Positions 44,551 to 54,683 of a stretch of 64,000 nt of DNA are shown piece by piece. The position numbers were made by a program, and so were the translations under genes. This stretch comes from CAJXQU01 sp965223825 (GTDB lineage: Bacteria > Pseudomonadota > Gammaproteobacteria > CAJXQU01). A model generated the notes under the pieces. The model saw nothing but the letters and a program-made list of their open reading frames with translations. It was not told where the DNA came from and did no database searches. Location of the stretch: the NCBI GenBank assembly GCA_965223825.1, contig OZ245018.1:1984001-2048000 (forward strand), in the 5' to 3' direction. Every line of letters starts with the position of its first letter. Positions within the stretch are counted from its first letter, which is position 1.

Positions 44551-45765
44551 TCAATCCAGTTTTTTTAATTGGCAACGAAAACCCTTAGTTAATTTTTGAG
44601 GATAGACATTTACTAAAGAGACTGAATCACAGTTTTGGAAACGCTTAAATGTGTCGATAGCTTTTACAAACGTATTTATGATCTGCTCTTCATCAAATTT
44701 ACGCTGCTCTATAAATAATGACTTAATCTCTAAATGCCTGCTTTTGCGATGTGCTTTACAATCCATGCGCCCAATAAACTGGTCTCGGTACAAAAGCGGA
44801 AGACTGAAATACCCATATCGGCGCTTCGCCTCAGGTACATAACATTCCAACTGATAGTCAAATTGAAAAAGCGCTTTTAACCGATCACGCAAAATCACAC
44901 TATTATCAAAGGGAGAGAGAATACAGAGCCGATTATTAAGTCGGGGTAAGGAACGTTCAAGCGCTCCCGCTTCAATAAGAAATCTCTCACCACTGATCAA
45001 TTGCACCTCCTCCAATAAACCTGCAGAAATTCTCTCTTCAACCAATACCTTTACAGCCTGGCGCAAACCGGTGTTTCGCCGCTGATGTGTCAGGCCTTTC
45101 ATCGATACCACACCATGACAGCGTAAATTCTTTGCAAGTAAATGATCAGCAAACTCTGCCATAGATGGAACCGATGTCCTCACGCCCGTTGGTAAAACCC
45201 GCTCAGTCAGATCGTACGTTTTCTGAAACCCTTCCCGATCACTGATCATCAAATCGCCTTGCATATACAACTGCTCAAGCGCCTTCTTCGCCGGTTTCCA
45301 ATCCCACCAACCAGCTCGCTTTTTCGTATTCGACTCCAGATCACGTGATCGTAGTGGACCATCTGAACGTACACGGGCTAACAGCTCCTCCATGAGTTTC
45401 CTATCCGGATTCTTATACCAATGTGTTTGGCCAGATTTAATCGCATGTTTGTAAGGTAATGAGAATCGAAAATCATCCATTGGCAAAAACGCCGCCGCAT
45501 GCGCCCAATATTCAAAAACCTCCCCCTTTACTAACAATTGATTAGTCATTTCAGCTGAAAAACCCGGCACTCTTGAAAAAAGTACATGATGGTGCGCGCG
45601 CTCCACCACCGAGATAGTATCGATCTGCACATAGCCCAAATGCTTGATCGCTTCATACGCACCCGATAAACCACGACCAAAAAATGAAGTTGAAAATAAG
45701 CCTTGGGACGCTAAGGCAAGACGGCGAAGCTGCGTCAATTCTCGAGGACTTTTGATGTCAATCAT
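44551..45765 (-). CDS. YcaQ-like winged-helix DNA glycosylase
   Basis: A 404-residue protein of the HTH_42/YcaQ family. The N-terminal LGYVQIDTISVVERAHHHVL contains the QxD catalytic motif of this family, followed by FEYWAHAAAFLPMDDF. Winged-helix segments fill the middle (GPLRSRDLE, KKALEQLYMQGDLMISDREG) and ILSPFDNSVILRDRLKALFQFDY is typical of the C-terminal half. Escherichia coli YcaQ unhooks DNA interstrand crosslinks; the same role here is by homology. It is a single gene with no clear functional neighbour. Confidence 0.85.
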   Translation of the reverse strand: MIDIKSPRELTQLRRLALASQGLFSTSFFGRGLSGAYEAIKHLGYVQIDTISVVERAHHHVLFSRVPGFSAEMTNQLLVKGEVFEYWAHAAAFLPMDDFRFSLPYKHAIKSGQTHWYKNPDRKLMEELLARVRSDGPLRSRDLESNTKKRAGWWDWKPAKKALEQLYMQGDLMISDREGFQKTYDLTERVLPTGVRTSVPSMAEFADHLLAKNLRCHGVVSMKGLTHQRRNTGLRQAVKVLVEERISAGLLEEVQLISGERFLIEAGALERSLPRLNNRLCILSPFDNSVILRDRLKALFQFDYQLECYVPEAKRRYGYFSLPLLYRDQFIGRMDCKAHRKSRHLEIKSLFIEQRKFDEEQIINTFVKAIDTFKRFQNCDSVSLVNVYPQKLTKGFRCQLKKLD

Positions 45766-45907
45766 GTTTCACTTATCTGTGCGGCGAGTATTGCTGAGTG
45801 AATATAAGGGCGTCCGAAGTATAAATAGAGAATTTACAATAGCGAAATTTTTCAAGTACTCAACTCCAGATTTCCAACAACTCAAACAGCGACATAGTTT
45901 TGAATGG

Positions 45908-46615
45908 TTATGCGGCACCGCCTGATCGCCTAGAAAACCAAGCGTGGACAAAGCCTGCCTGATAAAACTGAACAGGTAAGTCAAAACCACCGCGTTGGAT
46001 TATTGACTCAATGTCACTCGGAGGCAGTATTGCAAGATCATTTGCCCATGCGGAGTGGGTTTTTTCTATGGCATCGACGGGCACGTTTGCAGCATGCAAC
46101 ATACTGACCCATACCTTAAGTAAGGCTTCGTATTCAGGTGAACCTACCGCTGCCGATAAGTCAGCACTGACGAAGATTCCGTTAGGCTTCATTCTCTCTG
46201 AAATGGCATAAAAAAAGTTGGACCGCGCCTCATTATCGAGAATGAATTGAGAAACCATAAAACAAGTAGCTGCATCGAAAACCGCAATACCTGGCAATGA
46301 CTCCACGTAGCCTTCATGAAAGGTACAACGAGAAATAAAACCTTCCTGCTCTGCTCTTTGGTGACATACTTCAAGCATTGCACTTGAAGGTTCAACAGCA
46401 GTAAAACTCCAACTTGGAAACCTACTCGCCAAATAGGAAAGCTCCGCACCAGTACCCAACCCAACACAAAGTATGTGAGCGACTTGTGGCAGCTCTGAAA
46501 AAACCCATTCGAGCTGAAAATAAAGACCATTGTGAACTGGCGCAAGTTTGTTTTGCTGCACGTCATAGCCAGAAGCCTGTTTATCAAAAACAGCTTTGAG
46601 TTCTTCTTGGTTCAT
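45908..46615 (-). CDS. SAM-dependent class I methyltransferase
   Basis: A 235-residue cytoplasmic protein. Motif I is ILCVGLGTGAELSYLA (near residue 48) with the acidic end of strand 2 in FTAVEPSSAMLEV, followed by FDAATCFMVSQFILD and FVSADLSA. The fold is a type 11/25 methyltransferase. No substrate can be assigned. It is 142 bp upstream of the YcaQ-like gene in the same direction and divergent from the efflux operon. Confidence 0.8.
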   Translation of the reverse strand: MNQEELKAVFDKQASGYDVQQNKLAPVHNGLYFQLEWVFSELPQVAHILCVGLGTGAELSYLASRFPSWSFTAVEPSSAMLEVCHQRAEQEGFISRCTFHEGYVESLPGIAVFDAATCFMVSQFILDNEARSNFFYAISERMKPNGIFVSADLSAAVGSPEYEALLKVWVSMLHAANVPVDAIEKTHSAWANDLAILPPSDIESIIQRGGFDLPVQFYQAGFVHAWFSRRSGGAA

Positions 46616-46812
46616 CTAATAGCGACTCCTAAACTGCACAAATAACAACGTTATAAAGTATAAAGATGCGAGTAAGTGAGTGAATCAATTTACCGTAAAA
46701 ACGTGGATTCATCTTTAAATAATATGTGTGCGAATGAGATCCCGTTCAACTTCTGACGGTAATCGCTGCACAGTCTCAGGGTAATTGAAAACCTTCTTCT
46801 GTCCATTCGACA

Positions 46813-46842
46813 CGAATTAAGCCGGCTTAATTCGATCTTAAT
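46813..46842. promoter_or_regulatory. PmrA/OmpR-type box and 22-bp palindrome upstream of the efflux operon
   Basis: CTTAAT-N5-CTTAAT at 46826-46842 is exactly the direct-repeat form recognised by PmrA/QseB-type OmpR-family regulators. The first half-site is also part of a perfect 22-bp palindrome at 46813-46834 that contributes an inverted ATTAAG. The likely ligand is the response regulator encoded at the end of the operon. The 46616-46956 gap holds no gene that I can support. Confidence 0.6.
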
Positions 46843-46959
46843 CCCCTCATCGATAAAGTAGCCTCACGAATCGTCACGATCACCGTGATTTTTGCTGTTG
46901 AGAAAAACTTTTGAAGATTTTTTTGCTAATTCCAATGATGACACGTAGGCGCTAATGTG

Positions 46960-48348
46960 ATGAAAATCAGCATTAATCGTCCACTCAGCCGAAGCGTTTC
47001 TTTGTGCCTGCTGATCTTGATCGCTGGTTGTACACATAGACCTGCGGATCAACCCGATTTTACCGATCAGGCACAGCGTCAAACACAGCAAGTCACGAAT
47101 TGGACAAAAATAAATCAAACTGGTGAAGAAACAGCCTCTCTCACCGCACTCATTGATGCCGATGAATTAACTCGTCTGATCACGCGCGCGCTTGATCAGA
47201 ATCCTTCATTACAACAACGCTGGTGGAATTTGAAAATCAGCGAGGCGCAAGCGCGTATCAGCAAATCTGATCGCTTACCCAGCGTTGATGGCAGCATCGA
47301 CATCGAAAAAAGTGAAGGTGCTGACACGGGTTTTGCAACGGGACTCTCGATCAGTTGGGAAGCGGACATCTGGCGCAAACTGGATGATCGCTATCTAGCT
47401 TCGATCAAAGACGTCGGCGAACAAAAAATGCTTTACCGTGCAGCGCGTGATCTGCTCGCAGCGAATATCATGAAAAGTTGGTTGGGAATAATTCAGCAGC
47501 AGATCGCCATTCAGATCGAAACCGAACGCTTAAACAGTCTTCAAACAAATGAAAACTTTATTCTACAACGTTACCGCATTGGTCTTGGGACGCTCGAAGA
47601 TCTTGATAGTGCGCGCAGTAATGTGGCGAGTTCACGCGCTACACTTGTTGCCTATAACGAAACTCTTGACCAACTAACGCGATCATTAAAACAGTTGTCT
47701 GGCGACATCCCTCAACTGAACGATCTGACCCCATTTAAACAGATAGAAAACTACCCTGCCGTGATCACATCATTGGCTAATCTCCCTGAGCAAACATTGC
47801 AACGCCGCCCTGATCTGATCGCGGCCTATCTCGCAATCGAAGCCAATGATTATCGAAACCAAGCTGCCTATAAAGACATGTTGCCGTCGTTGAATCTTTC
47901 TGCCGCACTGTCTGATCTGGCCAGCAATCCAACCGATGCATTGATGACAAACCCAGTTTGGACATTACTCGCACAACTCACCGCACCACTCTATCGCGGT
48001 GGCGAACTGGATGCGGCGGCAGATATTTCACGCTATCAAACTGCGCAAAGTTATCAGGTTTACCGGGAAACATTGTTAACCGCGGTACAAGAAGTCGAAG
48101 ACACACTGGGCCAAGAGCGATCGTTAACCCGTCAACTTGAACACATCGACGTTGCACTAAACAGCGCACAAAACAATCTAGTGCAATATGAAAAACGTTA
48201 TCGTGCAGGTTTGGTCGACATACTCGACCTGCTTTTAATTCAGCAGCAAACCTACGATTTGCAAGCGCAAAAAAATCAATTACTCGCTGCCCGTCTGACC
48301 AACCGTGTCGACCTGGGGCTAGCATTAGGATTAGGAGTTTCCGAATAA
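46960..48348 (+). CDS. TolC/OprM-type outer-membrane efflux lipoprotein
   Basis: Outer-membrane channel of the efflux system, about 462 residues. A lipobox LILIAGC gives a lipidated Cys24 when translation starts at ATG 46960 (a GTG one codon earlier is possible). Two OEP repeats of long helices follow; RYRIGLGTLEDLDSARSNVA and RYRAGLVDILDLLLIQQQ are the equivalent conserved helices. One base of overlap with the adaptor gene indicates one operon. Confidence 0.92.
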   Translation: MKISINRPLSRSVSLCLLILIAGCTHRPADQPDFTDQAQRQTQQVTNWTKINQTGEETASLTALIDADELTRLITRALDQNPSLQQRWWNLKISEAQARISKSDRLPSVDGSIDIEKSEGADTGFATGLSISWEADIWRKLDDRYLASIKDVGEQKMLYRAARDLLAANIMKSWLGIIQQQIAIQIETERLNSLQTNENFILQRYRIGLGTLEDLDSARSNVASSRATLVAYNETLDQLTRSLKQLSGDIPQLNDLTPFKQIENYPAVITSLANLPEQTLQRRPDLIAAYLAIEANDYRNQAAYKDMLPSLNLSAALSDLASNPTDALMTNPVWTLLAQLTAPLYRGGELDAAADISRYQTAQSYQVYRETLLTAVQEVEDTLGQERSLTRQLEHIDVALNSAQNNLVQYEKRYRAGLVDILDLLLIQQQTYDLQAQKNQLLAARLTNRVDLGLALGLGVSE

Positions 48349-49523
48349 TGCGTCAACTTTCTCGCATACTTGTCTTTGTTGTTGCAGCCTGTTTGTTCGC
48401 GACCATAGTTGCCATCACGTTAAAAAAAATGGATGCGTTTGCTAACCGTCCGTTACCGACACCACCGACCAATGTTCAAACACCTGAAGTTACTGTAACT
48501 CGCGTTTTACCACAAACTTATACCGCAAACGTGATCGGCTATGGCAGTGCAAAAGCCCATTTTTCGATCACTCTAACCGCACAAGTTGCCGGGCGCGTTA
48601 TCGCCTTAGCCGACGAATTTGAAAACGGTCACCGCGTTGCTGAAGGAACCGTTCTCGCACACATCGACGACACCGAATATCGCGCAGCCGTCGCTAGTGC
48701 AGAAAGCGACCTCGCTGAAGCACGCGTCGCCCTACTTGAAGAAGAGCGCGAATCGTTACAAGCGCAAGCAGAATGGTCCGCTTCTGGATTATCTGGAAAA
48801 CCTGACTCTGATCTCGTCTTACGCAAACCCCAGCTCGCGAGCAAACGCGCTGCGTTAAAAAATGCACAAGCCATATTAGATAATGCACGTCAGAATCTTG
48901 AATACACCAAAATCATCGCACCGTTTGACGCGGTGATCACAACGCGTGAAATAGCACCTGGAAGCTACCTAAATAGTGGCGCGAATATCGCTGAATTAAG
49001 CAGTACTGATCGAATAGAAATTACACTGGCATTATCTGATCAAGAATGGCAAAACCTCACCGGTGAAAACAGTCAACAGACCAATCTCATCGGAAAAACC
49101 GTCAACTTAACAAGTGTTGAAGGCACGCATGGCTGGCAGGGTCAGATTTTACGAACACTGCAACATGTTGATACAGAAACCCGCCAACGTGGCTTAATTA
49201 TCAGTGTTGAAGATCCACTTTCCGAGACAATCCCCCTCTTTCCAGGCACATTTTTACAAGCTGAAATAACGGGCCAGGAACGTTCACAACTTTGGAAATT
49301 ACCCAGCTCAGCCCTGAGCCAACGGGGAGAGATCTGGTATGTGAAGGAAGATAAGACATTAATGAACCTTGAAGTCGATCCAGTATTTACGGACAAAACA
49401 TTTATTTATATTCACGCACCGGATGCTTTCGCCGACACAGAGCACCAAATCGTCAACCACCCATTGAATAGTTATTTACAAGGGATGGTTGTCACCGCAA
49501 CCGAGGTAAAACCGGATGTCTAA
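48348..49523 (+). CDS. RND efflux periplasmic adaptor (membrane fusion protein)
   Basis: Links pump and channel across the periplasm, 391 residues. An N-terminal membrane anchor (ILVFVVAACLFATIVAITL) is followed by a lipoyl domain split by a coiled coil (VAGRVIALADEFENGHRVAE, then a long Ala/Glu-rich hairpin at about 115-185), LEYTKIIAPFDAVITTREIA and a beta-barrel domain. It overlaps the pump gene by eight bases. Confidence 0.92.
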   Translation: MRQLSRILVFVVAACLFATIVAITLKKMDAFANRPLPTPPTNVQTPEVTVTRVLPQTYTANVIGYGSAKAHFSITLTAQVAGRVIALADEFENGHRVAEGTVLAHIDDTEYRAAVASAESDLAEARVALLEEERESLQAQAEWSASGLSGKPDSDLVLRKPQLASKRAALKNAQAILDNARQNLEYTKIIAPFDAVITTREIAPGSYLNSGANIAELSSTDRIEITLALSDQEWQNLTGENSQQTNLIGKTVNLTSVEGTHGWQGQILRTLQHVDTETRQRGLIISVEDPLSETIPLFPGTFLQAEITGQERSQLWKLPSSALSQRGEIWYVKEDKTLMNLEVDPVFTDKTFIYIHAPDAFADTEHQIVNHPLNSYLQGMVVTATEVKPDV

Positions 49524-52500
49524 TTCCGATCTTAACCATCGTGGCATCATCCCTTGGTTTGCAACCAATCCTGTCGCTGCAAATTTATTATTAATGCTGG
49601 TGATCGCGCTGGGTGTTTTACAAATTAAAAACACACAAAAAGAAGCTTTTCCCAGTATGGAACCGGACAGCTTAACGATTTCCGTTGAATACATTAGTGG
49701 TTCAGCGCAGCAATCAGAAGAAGGGATTGCGACTAAAATTGAAGATCAACTCGAAGGGTTGATGGGTATTAAAACCATCACCAGCACATCAACGGGTACG
49801 GGTGTCACCGTCACGATTGAAAAACAAAGTGAATATGATCTGGATGTGTTGTTTCGAGATGTTAAAACCCGCGTTGATGGGATCTCCACTTTCCCAACCG
49901 AAGCGCGGAACCCTGTCATTGAAAAAGCCGAACGTGAAGAACACTCGTTATGGATTCAATTACATGGTGATACTGATCGCTATACGTTACAGCGTTTAGC
50001 CGATAATTTAAAAACTGATCTTCTCGCACATTCTGATATAAGCAGCGTGACGGTTTCGGGTTGGCTGGATCCGATGATGGTCATTGAAATCAACGAGACG
50101 CAACTGCAAGCGTATGGTCTGACCCTATCGGATGTTGAAGATATTGTGAATCAATATTCAAGCAATACAAAAACGGCCGTGTTGCGCAATGAACAAACTT
50201 ACTTACAGCTCAAAGCCTCAGAACAAGCGTATTTAAAAGAAGACTTTGCTGCAATCCCACTCTTAGCGACCAACAGTGGCGAAAGTATTTTACTCGGCGA
50301 TATTGCTGATATTCGTGATACTTATGATGACTCGACATCATCACTTTCGCTATTCCAAGGAGAAGCCAGCGTTGGCCTGCAAGTCATCACCAAAGGCAAA
50401 GATGACATTAGTCGTTCTGTCGCCAGTGCGCGTGAAGTGATTCAAGACTGGGAAAATAACGGCCGACTTCCTGCAAATGTTGAAATGAGTACCTGGTACG
50501 ACCGCAGTGTCTCGATTACGCAGCGGCTTCAACTTCTGGTCAAAAATGCTGGCACCGGAATTTTATTGGTCTTTTTATTATTAGCGATTTTTCTCAATTT
50601 ACGTGTCGCATTTTGGGTTGCAGCGGGGTTACCGTTTATTTTTTTCGGCACCATCTATTTTATGGGCGAAAATTTCGTCGGTCTCAGTTTAAATGAGTTC
50701 ACCACCTTCGGCTTCATAATGGCGCTGGGTATTGTTGTTGATGATGCTGTTGTTGTTGGTGAAAGTGTTTATGCAGTGCGACGTGAAAAAGGTGACACGC
50801 TTGAAAGTACGATCGAAGGTACGATGCGTGTTGCGCTGCCCACCTTATTTGGTGTCTTCACAACCATCGCTGCATTTTTAGCGTTATCACAAATTAGTGG
50901 CCGTTTAGGCCATCTTTATAGTCAGTTTGCAGCCATCGTTGCCATCTGTTTAACGCTATCCATTATTGAATCGAAATTAATATTACCCGCACATTTAGCG
51001 CATTTAAAAACACAGATAACGCCAGGTAAAAACCCACTTTCACGTTTATGGTCTGCTATTCAAACAGGGGCGGATAATGGTCTTAAATGGCTCACCGAAA
51101 GTATTTATTTACCGGTAATGCATCAAGCACTCAAACACCGTTACGCCGTTATCATGCTTTTCTTAAGTATTTTTATTTTAGTTATGAGTATGCCGTTTAC
51201 AGGTGTCGTGAGAATGAGTTTTTTCCCATCTATTCCGGGCGAAACCGTTCGCGCTGAACTGACCATGCAGAATGATGCAAGCGTCGGGCAAACTCATCGA
51301 AACTTACTCTTAATGGAAAACAAAGCGATCGAGCTTGATCGCACTTTGCGTGATAACAACAAAACTGATCAGGACGCTGGCGAATCAAATATCAAGAACT
51401 TACAGATCTTATCCGAAGCGGATCAAAGCGGACGTGTGACTGTCGAATTAGTTGATGACGTGCCTTACGATATAACAACATTTACACGTGAATGGCGAAA
51501 AAGTATTGGCTTACTTGAAGGGGCACGAACGATACGTATTCAAGAACGTCGTGGATCCGTTGATGCGCTTCGCATAGAGTTACGTGCTTCGGATGACGAT
51601 GTTTTAAGTGCCGCCGGTGAAACCTTACGCAAGCAACTTAAACAAGTCCCCGCCGTCAGTGGTATTGAAGATAATCTCTCACCAGGGCAACCGCAATTAC
51701 ACCTCAAATTAAATGCCCAAGGTGAAGCGCTTGGCTTGACGACCGACCAACTCGCGACACAAGTCCTGCAAGCATTTAATGGGCAAATCGTACAGCGCTA
51801 TCAACGCAACCGCGATGAAATTGAAGTAAAAGTACGCTATCCAGAAGAAGATCGACAAAACCCGTTTGACGTGATCAAAGCCAAAGTCCGCACGCCAGAC
51901 GGGAATGTCGTGTCCCTCACCAGCGTTGCCACTGTCACCTCAGGTTATACACGTGAAACGATTACGCGAATTGATAACCAACGCGCTGTCTATCTCGCGG
52001 CGGATATGGATAAAGATCTGCTCTCACCGATGGAATTAGTCGCACAACTAAAACGCGATGTCATCCCCTCACTGCAAAAGCAATACCCTGGCTTGGGCGT
52101 ACATTTCGCTGGCGAAGCACAAGAGCAAGCTGAAACGGCATCTTCCATGGAAGAAAAATTCGCCCTCGCCATGCTGGTTATTTACATGTTGCTGGCGATT
52201 CCACTGAAATCATACACACAACCGATCATCATAATGATGGCGATCCCATTTGGTGTAGTTGGTGCCGTACTTGGCCATTGGATGAACGATCTGTCCCTCG
52301 GTATTTTATCCTTCAACGGCATCATTGCCCTAAGCGGTGTGGTCGTCAATGACAGTTTATTATTGGTATCGCGTTTTAATGAACTTCAGAAAAAAATGGA
52401 TAACATCGAAGACGCCATTCGACAAGCAGGACGCGATCGTCTTCGTGCCGTGTTACTCACCTCTTTTACCACCTTCGCAGGTTTAATGCCGCTGCTGGGT

Positions 52501-52689
52501 GAGACAGAACGACAAGCACAATTTTTAATCCCAGCCGCCGTTTCATTATCCTACGGGATTATGTTTGCGACCGTGATCACATTGATACTTATCCCCACCC
52601 TATTGTTAATACAGCAAGATATCCGAAAAGGACTAAACTCTGCAGGACGATGGTTGCTGACAAACCAAGGAGATTCAAAACCATGTTAA
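49516..52689 (+). CDS. RND multidrug-type efflux pump, inner-membrane permease
   Basis: Proton-driven exporter of 1057 residues with two repeats of six helices and two large periplasmic loops. Transmembrane helix 4 has FGFIMALGIVVDDAVVVGE, including the two proton-relay Asp residues, and helix 10 region has FNGIIALSGVVVNDSLLL. The N terminus (GIIPWFATNPVAANLLLML) is characteristic of one HAE-like subgroup. The substrate is unknown. It overlaps both neighbours by a few bases. Confidence 0.93.
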   Translation: MSNSDLNHRGIIPWFATNPVAANLLLMLVIALGVLQIKNTQKEAFPSMEPDSLTISVEYISGSAQQSEEGIATKIEDQLEGLMGIKTITSTSTGTGVTVTIEKQSEYDLDVLFRDVKTRVDGISTFPTEARNPVIEKAEREEHSLWIQLHGDTDRYTLQRLADNLKTDLLAHSDISSVTVSGWLDPMMVIEINETQLQAYGLTLSDVEDIVNQYSSNTKTAVLRNEQTYLQLKASEQAYLKEDFAAIPLLATNSGESILLGDIADIRDTYDDSTSSLSLFQGEASVGLQVITKGKDDISRSVASAREVIQDWENNGRLPANVEMSTWYDRSVSITQRLQLLVKNAGTGILLVFLLLAIFLNLRVAFWVAAGLPFIFFGTIYFMGENFVGLSLNEFTTFGFIMALGIVVDDAVVVGESVYAVRREKGDTLESTIEGTMRVALPTLFGVFTTIAAFLALSQISGRLGHLYSQFAAIVAICLTLSIIESKLILPAHLAHLKTQITPGKNPLSRLWSAIQTGADNGLKWLTESIYLPVMHQALKHRYAVIMLFLSIFILVMSMPFTGVVRMSFFPSIPGETVRAELTMQNDASVGQTHRNLLLMENKAIELDRTLRDNNKTDQDAGESNIKNLQILSEADQSGRVTVELVDDVPYDITTFTREWRKSIGLLEGARTIRIQERRGSVDALRIELRASDDDVLSAAGETLRKQLKQVPAVSGIEDNLSPGQPQLHLKLNAQGEALGLTTDQLATQVLQAFNGQIVQRYQRNRDEIEVKVRYPEEDRQNPFDVIKAKVRTPDGNVVSLTSVATVTSGYTRETITRIDNQRAVYLAADMDKDLLSPMELVAQLKRDVIPSLQKQYPGLGVHFAGEAQEQAETASSMEEKFALAMLVIYMLLAIPLKSYTQPIIIMMAIPFGVVGAVLGHWMNDLSLGILSFNGIIALSGVVVNDSLLLVSRFNELQKKMDNIEDAIRQAGRDRLRAVLLTSFTTFAGLMPLLGETERQAQFLIPAAVSLSYGIMFATVITLILIPTLLLIQQDIRKGLNSAGRWLLTNQGDSKPC

Positions 52690-53369
52690 ATGTAATGTTG
52701 ATCGAAGACGACATTGATTTGGCGCAAACCATTGTTCAATACCTCGAGCTAGAAGATATTAATTGCGATCATGCTGCTAATGGCATGTCAGGGCTCGAAT
52801 TGATCCAGCACGAAAATTACGATGTGATCATTCTCGATATTAACTTGCCACGCATGGATGGCTACACGGTGTGTCAGACCTTGCGTGAACAAGGTAATGA
52901 TACCTCGGTGATCATGTTGACTGCGCGTGATCAACTTGATGATAAGCTCGAAGGTTTTGAAGCTGGAACGGATGATTTCTTAGTCAAACCATTCGAAATG
53001 AAAGAACTGATCGTTCGTTTACATGCGCTCTCTCGACGTCGCAGTGGTCAAGCTAAACGGTTAAAATTCGCCGATCTGGAAATGAATGTACGAAAACGCA
53101 TCGTTACTCGCGCTGGAAAAGAGTTACATTTATCACCGACATGCTGGAAGTTACTAGAAGTCTTAATTCGAACAGCCCCAGCGGTCATCTCAAGACAGGA
53201 CTTAATGGAATCGGTTTGGGGTGAGGATTTACCAGACAGTAATAGTCTGCACGTACATTTATTTAATTTGCGCAAAGCCGTCGATAGCCCATATTCGACA
53301 ACACTAATCCATACAATCCCAGGCCATGGTTTTGTATTAAAAGAGCAAAAGAATGAAGCCAAAGATTAG
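52683..53369 (+). CDS. OmpR/PhoB-family response regulator (QseB/PmrA-like)
   Basis: Controls transcription, probably of its own efflux operon. The 228 residues start at ATG 52683 with AGGAG upstream. Receiver: MLIEDDIDLAQ, phospho-acceptor in ILDINLPRMDGY, switch lysine in FLVKPFEMKE. C-terminal winged helix: RQDLMESVWGEDLPDSNSLH and HTIPGHGFVLK. It overlaps the pump gene by seven bases and the kinase gene by 17. A PmrA-type box lies upstream of the operon. Confidence 0.93.
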   Translation: MLNVMLIEDDIDLAQTIVQYLELEDINCDHAANGMSGLELIQHENYDVIILDINLPRMDGYTVCQTLREQGNDTSVIMLTARDQLDDKLEGFEAGTDDFLVKPFEMKELIVRLHALSRRRSGQAKRLKFADLEMNVRKRIVTRAGKELHLSPTCWKLLEVLIRTAPAVISRQDLMESVWGEDLPDSNSLHVHLFNLRKAVDSPYSTTLIHTIPGHGFVLKEQKNEAKD

Positions 53370-54651
53370 CCTTAAATGGCTGCTAGCCATACTGATCCCA
53401 AGTTTACTGATCGCGATAGTGTTCGGTTACTCCATGATCAGTGCAAATTATTTTGTACGCGGAATGGACAATATCATCTCCGCAAATATGGCACGTGCGG
53501 CTGAGACATATATCCAAACCGTATCAAATGATCAACGAACGAAAGTTAACGAATTCAGTGGTTATACGATGTCGCCGAGTTGGGACGATTTGCCAAAATC
53601 AATGACTGAGAATTTTAATCACGCTCCCAAAGTTTCTGGTGACTTTCTAAAATATGATCCTTCTGGTCTGCTCGATCGACCCGATAAATTGGTATTCATT
53701 TTGTTATACGGCGAGCACAAAGGTCAGCCAGTGGAACCAATATATATCGCCCGTGTATTAACCGCGAAAGAAGCGCTACCTATGGTCGGACGAAATATAA
53801 ACCATAATATGTATCGTTTAATCATCTATAGCAGTATCGTGGTATTAGCAGTCTGTGGATTACTTTGGATTGTGTATCGCCGTATTTCACAACCGGTTAA
53901 AGGCTTGTATCAATGGACGCGCAGTTTGGACAAAGATAATTTACAAACCGACGTGCCAGATTTTTCATATCCAGAATTAAATGGTTTAGCACAGCTCATT
54001 CAACAGAGTTTCTATTCAGTAAATGAAAGCTTAGAACGTGAGCAACGCTTTTTACGTCACGCCAGTCACGAACTGCGCACACCGATCAGCGTTATTCGCA
54101 GTAATATTGAACTCGCTAGAAAGATCAATAGCAAAGAGAATAACTTCAACGCTGCTTGTCCTGAGGCACAAATTGTTGATCGTATTGATCGTGCAAGTTT
54201 AACCATGAAGCATTTAACTGAAACCTTGCTCTGGTTAAATCGCGATAAAGAAGATGAAGTGTTAGCAAAAGTCACGATACCGCTTGATCAAACGGTCGAA
54301 AACTTAGTTGAAGAAATGCGTTACTTATTAAACGATAAATCAATTGAATTAACCGTCGATACATCACCCTATCAAATCGAGAACGCAGAACAACCTACTC
54401 GGATCGTGATCGGAAACTTAATCAGAAACGCCTTTCAACACACTTGGGAAGGCCGTATTTTTATTCGTCAAGAAAATAATCAGATCAGTATAGAAAACAC
54501 CTTGAGTAAAACAGAAGAAACGCAAAAGGATCTTGGCTTTGGCTTAGGACTAAAACTGATCGATCAACTAACTCAGAAACTTGGTTGGGCATATAAAAAA
54601 TCAACAAATGATGAAACCTACTCTGTCACCGTCACGATTGGATCCGCATAA
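53353..54651 (+). CDS. Sensor histidine kinase of the efflux two-component system
   Basis: A 432-residue inner-membrane kinase. Helices at about 9-29 and 152-175 bound a periplasmic sensor of about 120 residues. A HAMP-like linker (RRISQPVKGLYQWT) leads to the H-box LRHASHELRTPISV, N-box IGNLIRNAFQH and a shortened ATP lid ending GFGLGLKLI. The DxGxG motif is not evident, so the ATP-binding part is divergent. Last gene of the efflux operon. Confidence 0.9.
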   Translation: MKPKISLKWLLAILIPSLLIAIVFGYSMISANYFVRGMDNIISANMARAAETYIQTVSNDQRTKVNEFSGYTMSPSWDDLPKSMTENFNHAPKVSGDFLKYDPSGLLDRPDKLVFILLYGEHKGQPVEPIYIARVLTAKEALPMVGRNINHNMYRLIIYSSIVVLAVCGLLWIVYRRISQPVKGLYQWTRSLDKDNLQTDVPDFSYPELNGLAQLIQQSFYSVNESLEREQRFLRHASHELRTPISVIRSNIELARKINSKENNFNAACPEAQIVDRIDRASLTMKHLTETLLWLNRDKEDEVLAKVTIPLDQTVENLVEEMRYLLNDKSIELTVDTSPYQIENAEQPTRIVIGNLIRNAFQHTWEGRIFIRQENNQISIENTLSKTEETQKDLGFGLGLKLIDQLTQKLGWAYKKSTNDETYSVTVTIGSA

Positions 54652-54683
54652 CGCTCGCTCTAAACATTCTGCTAGTTAACGTT

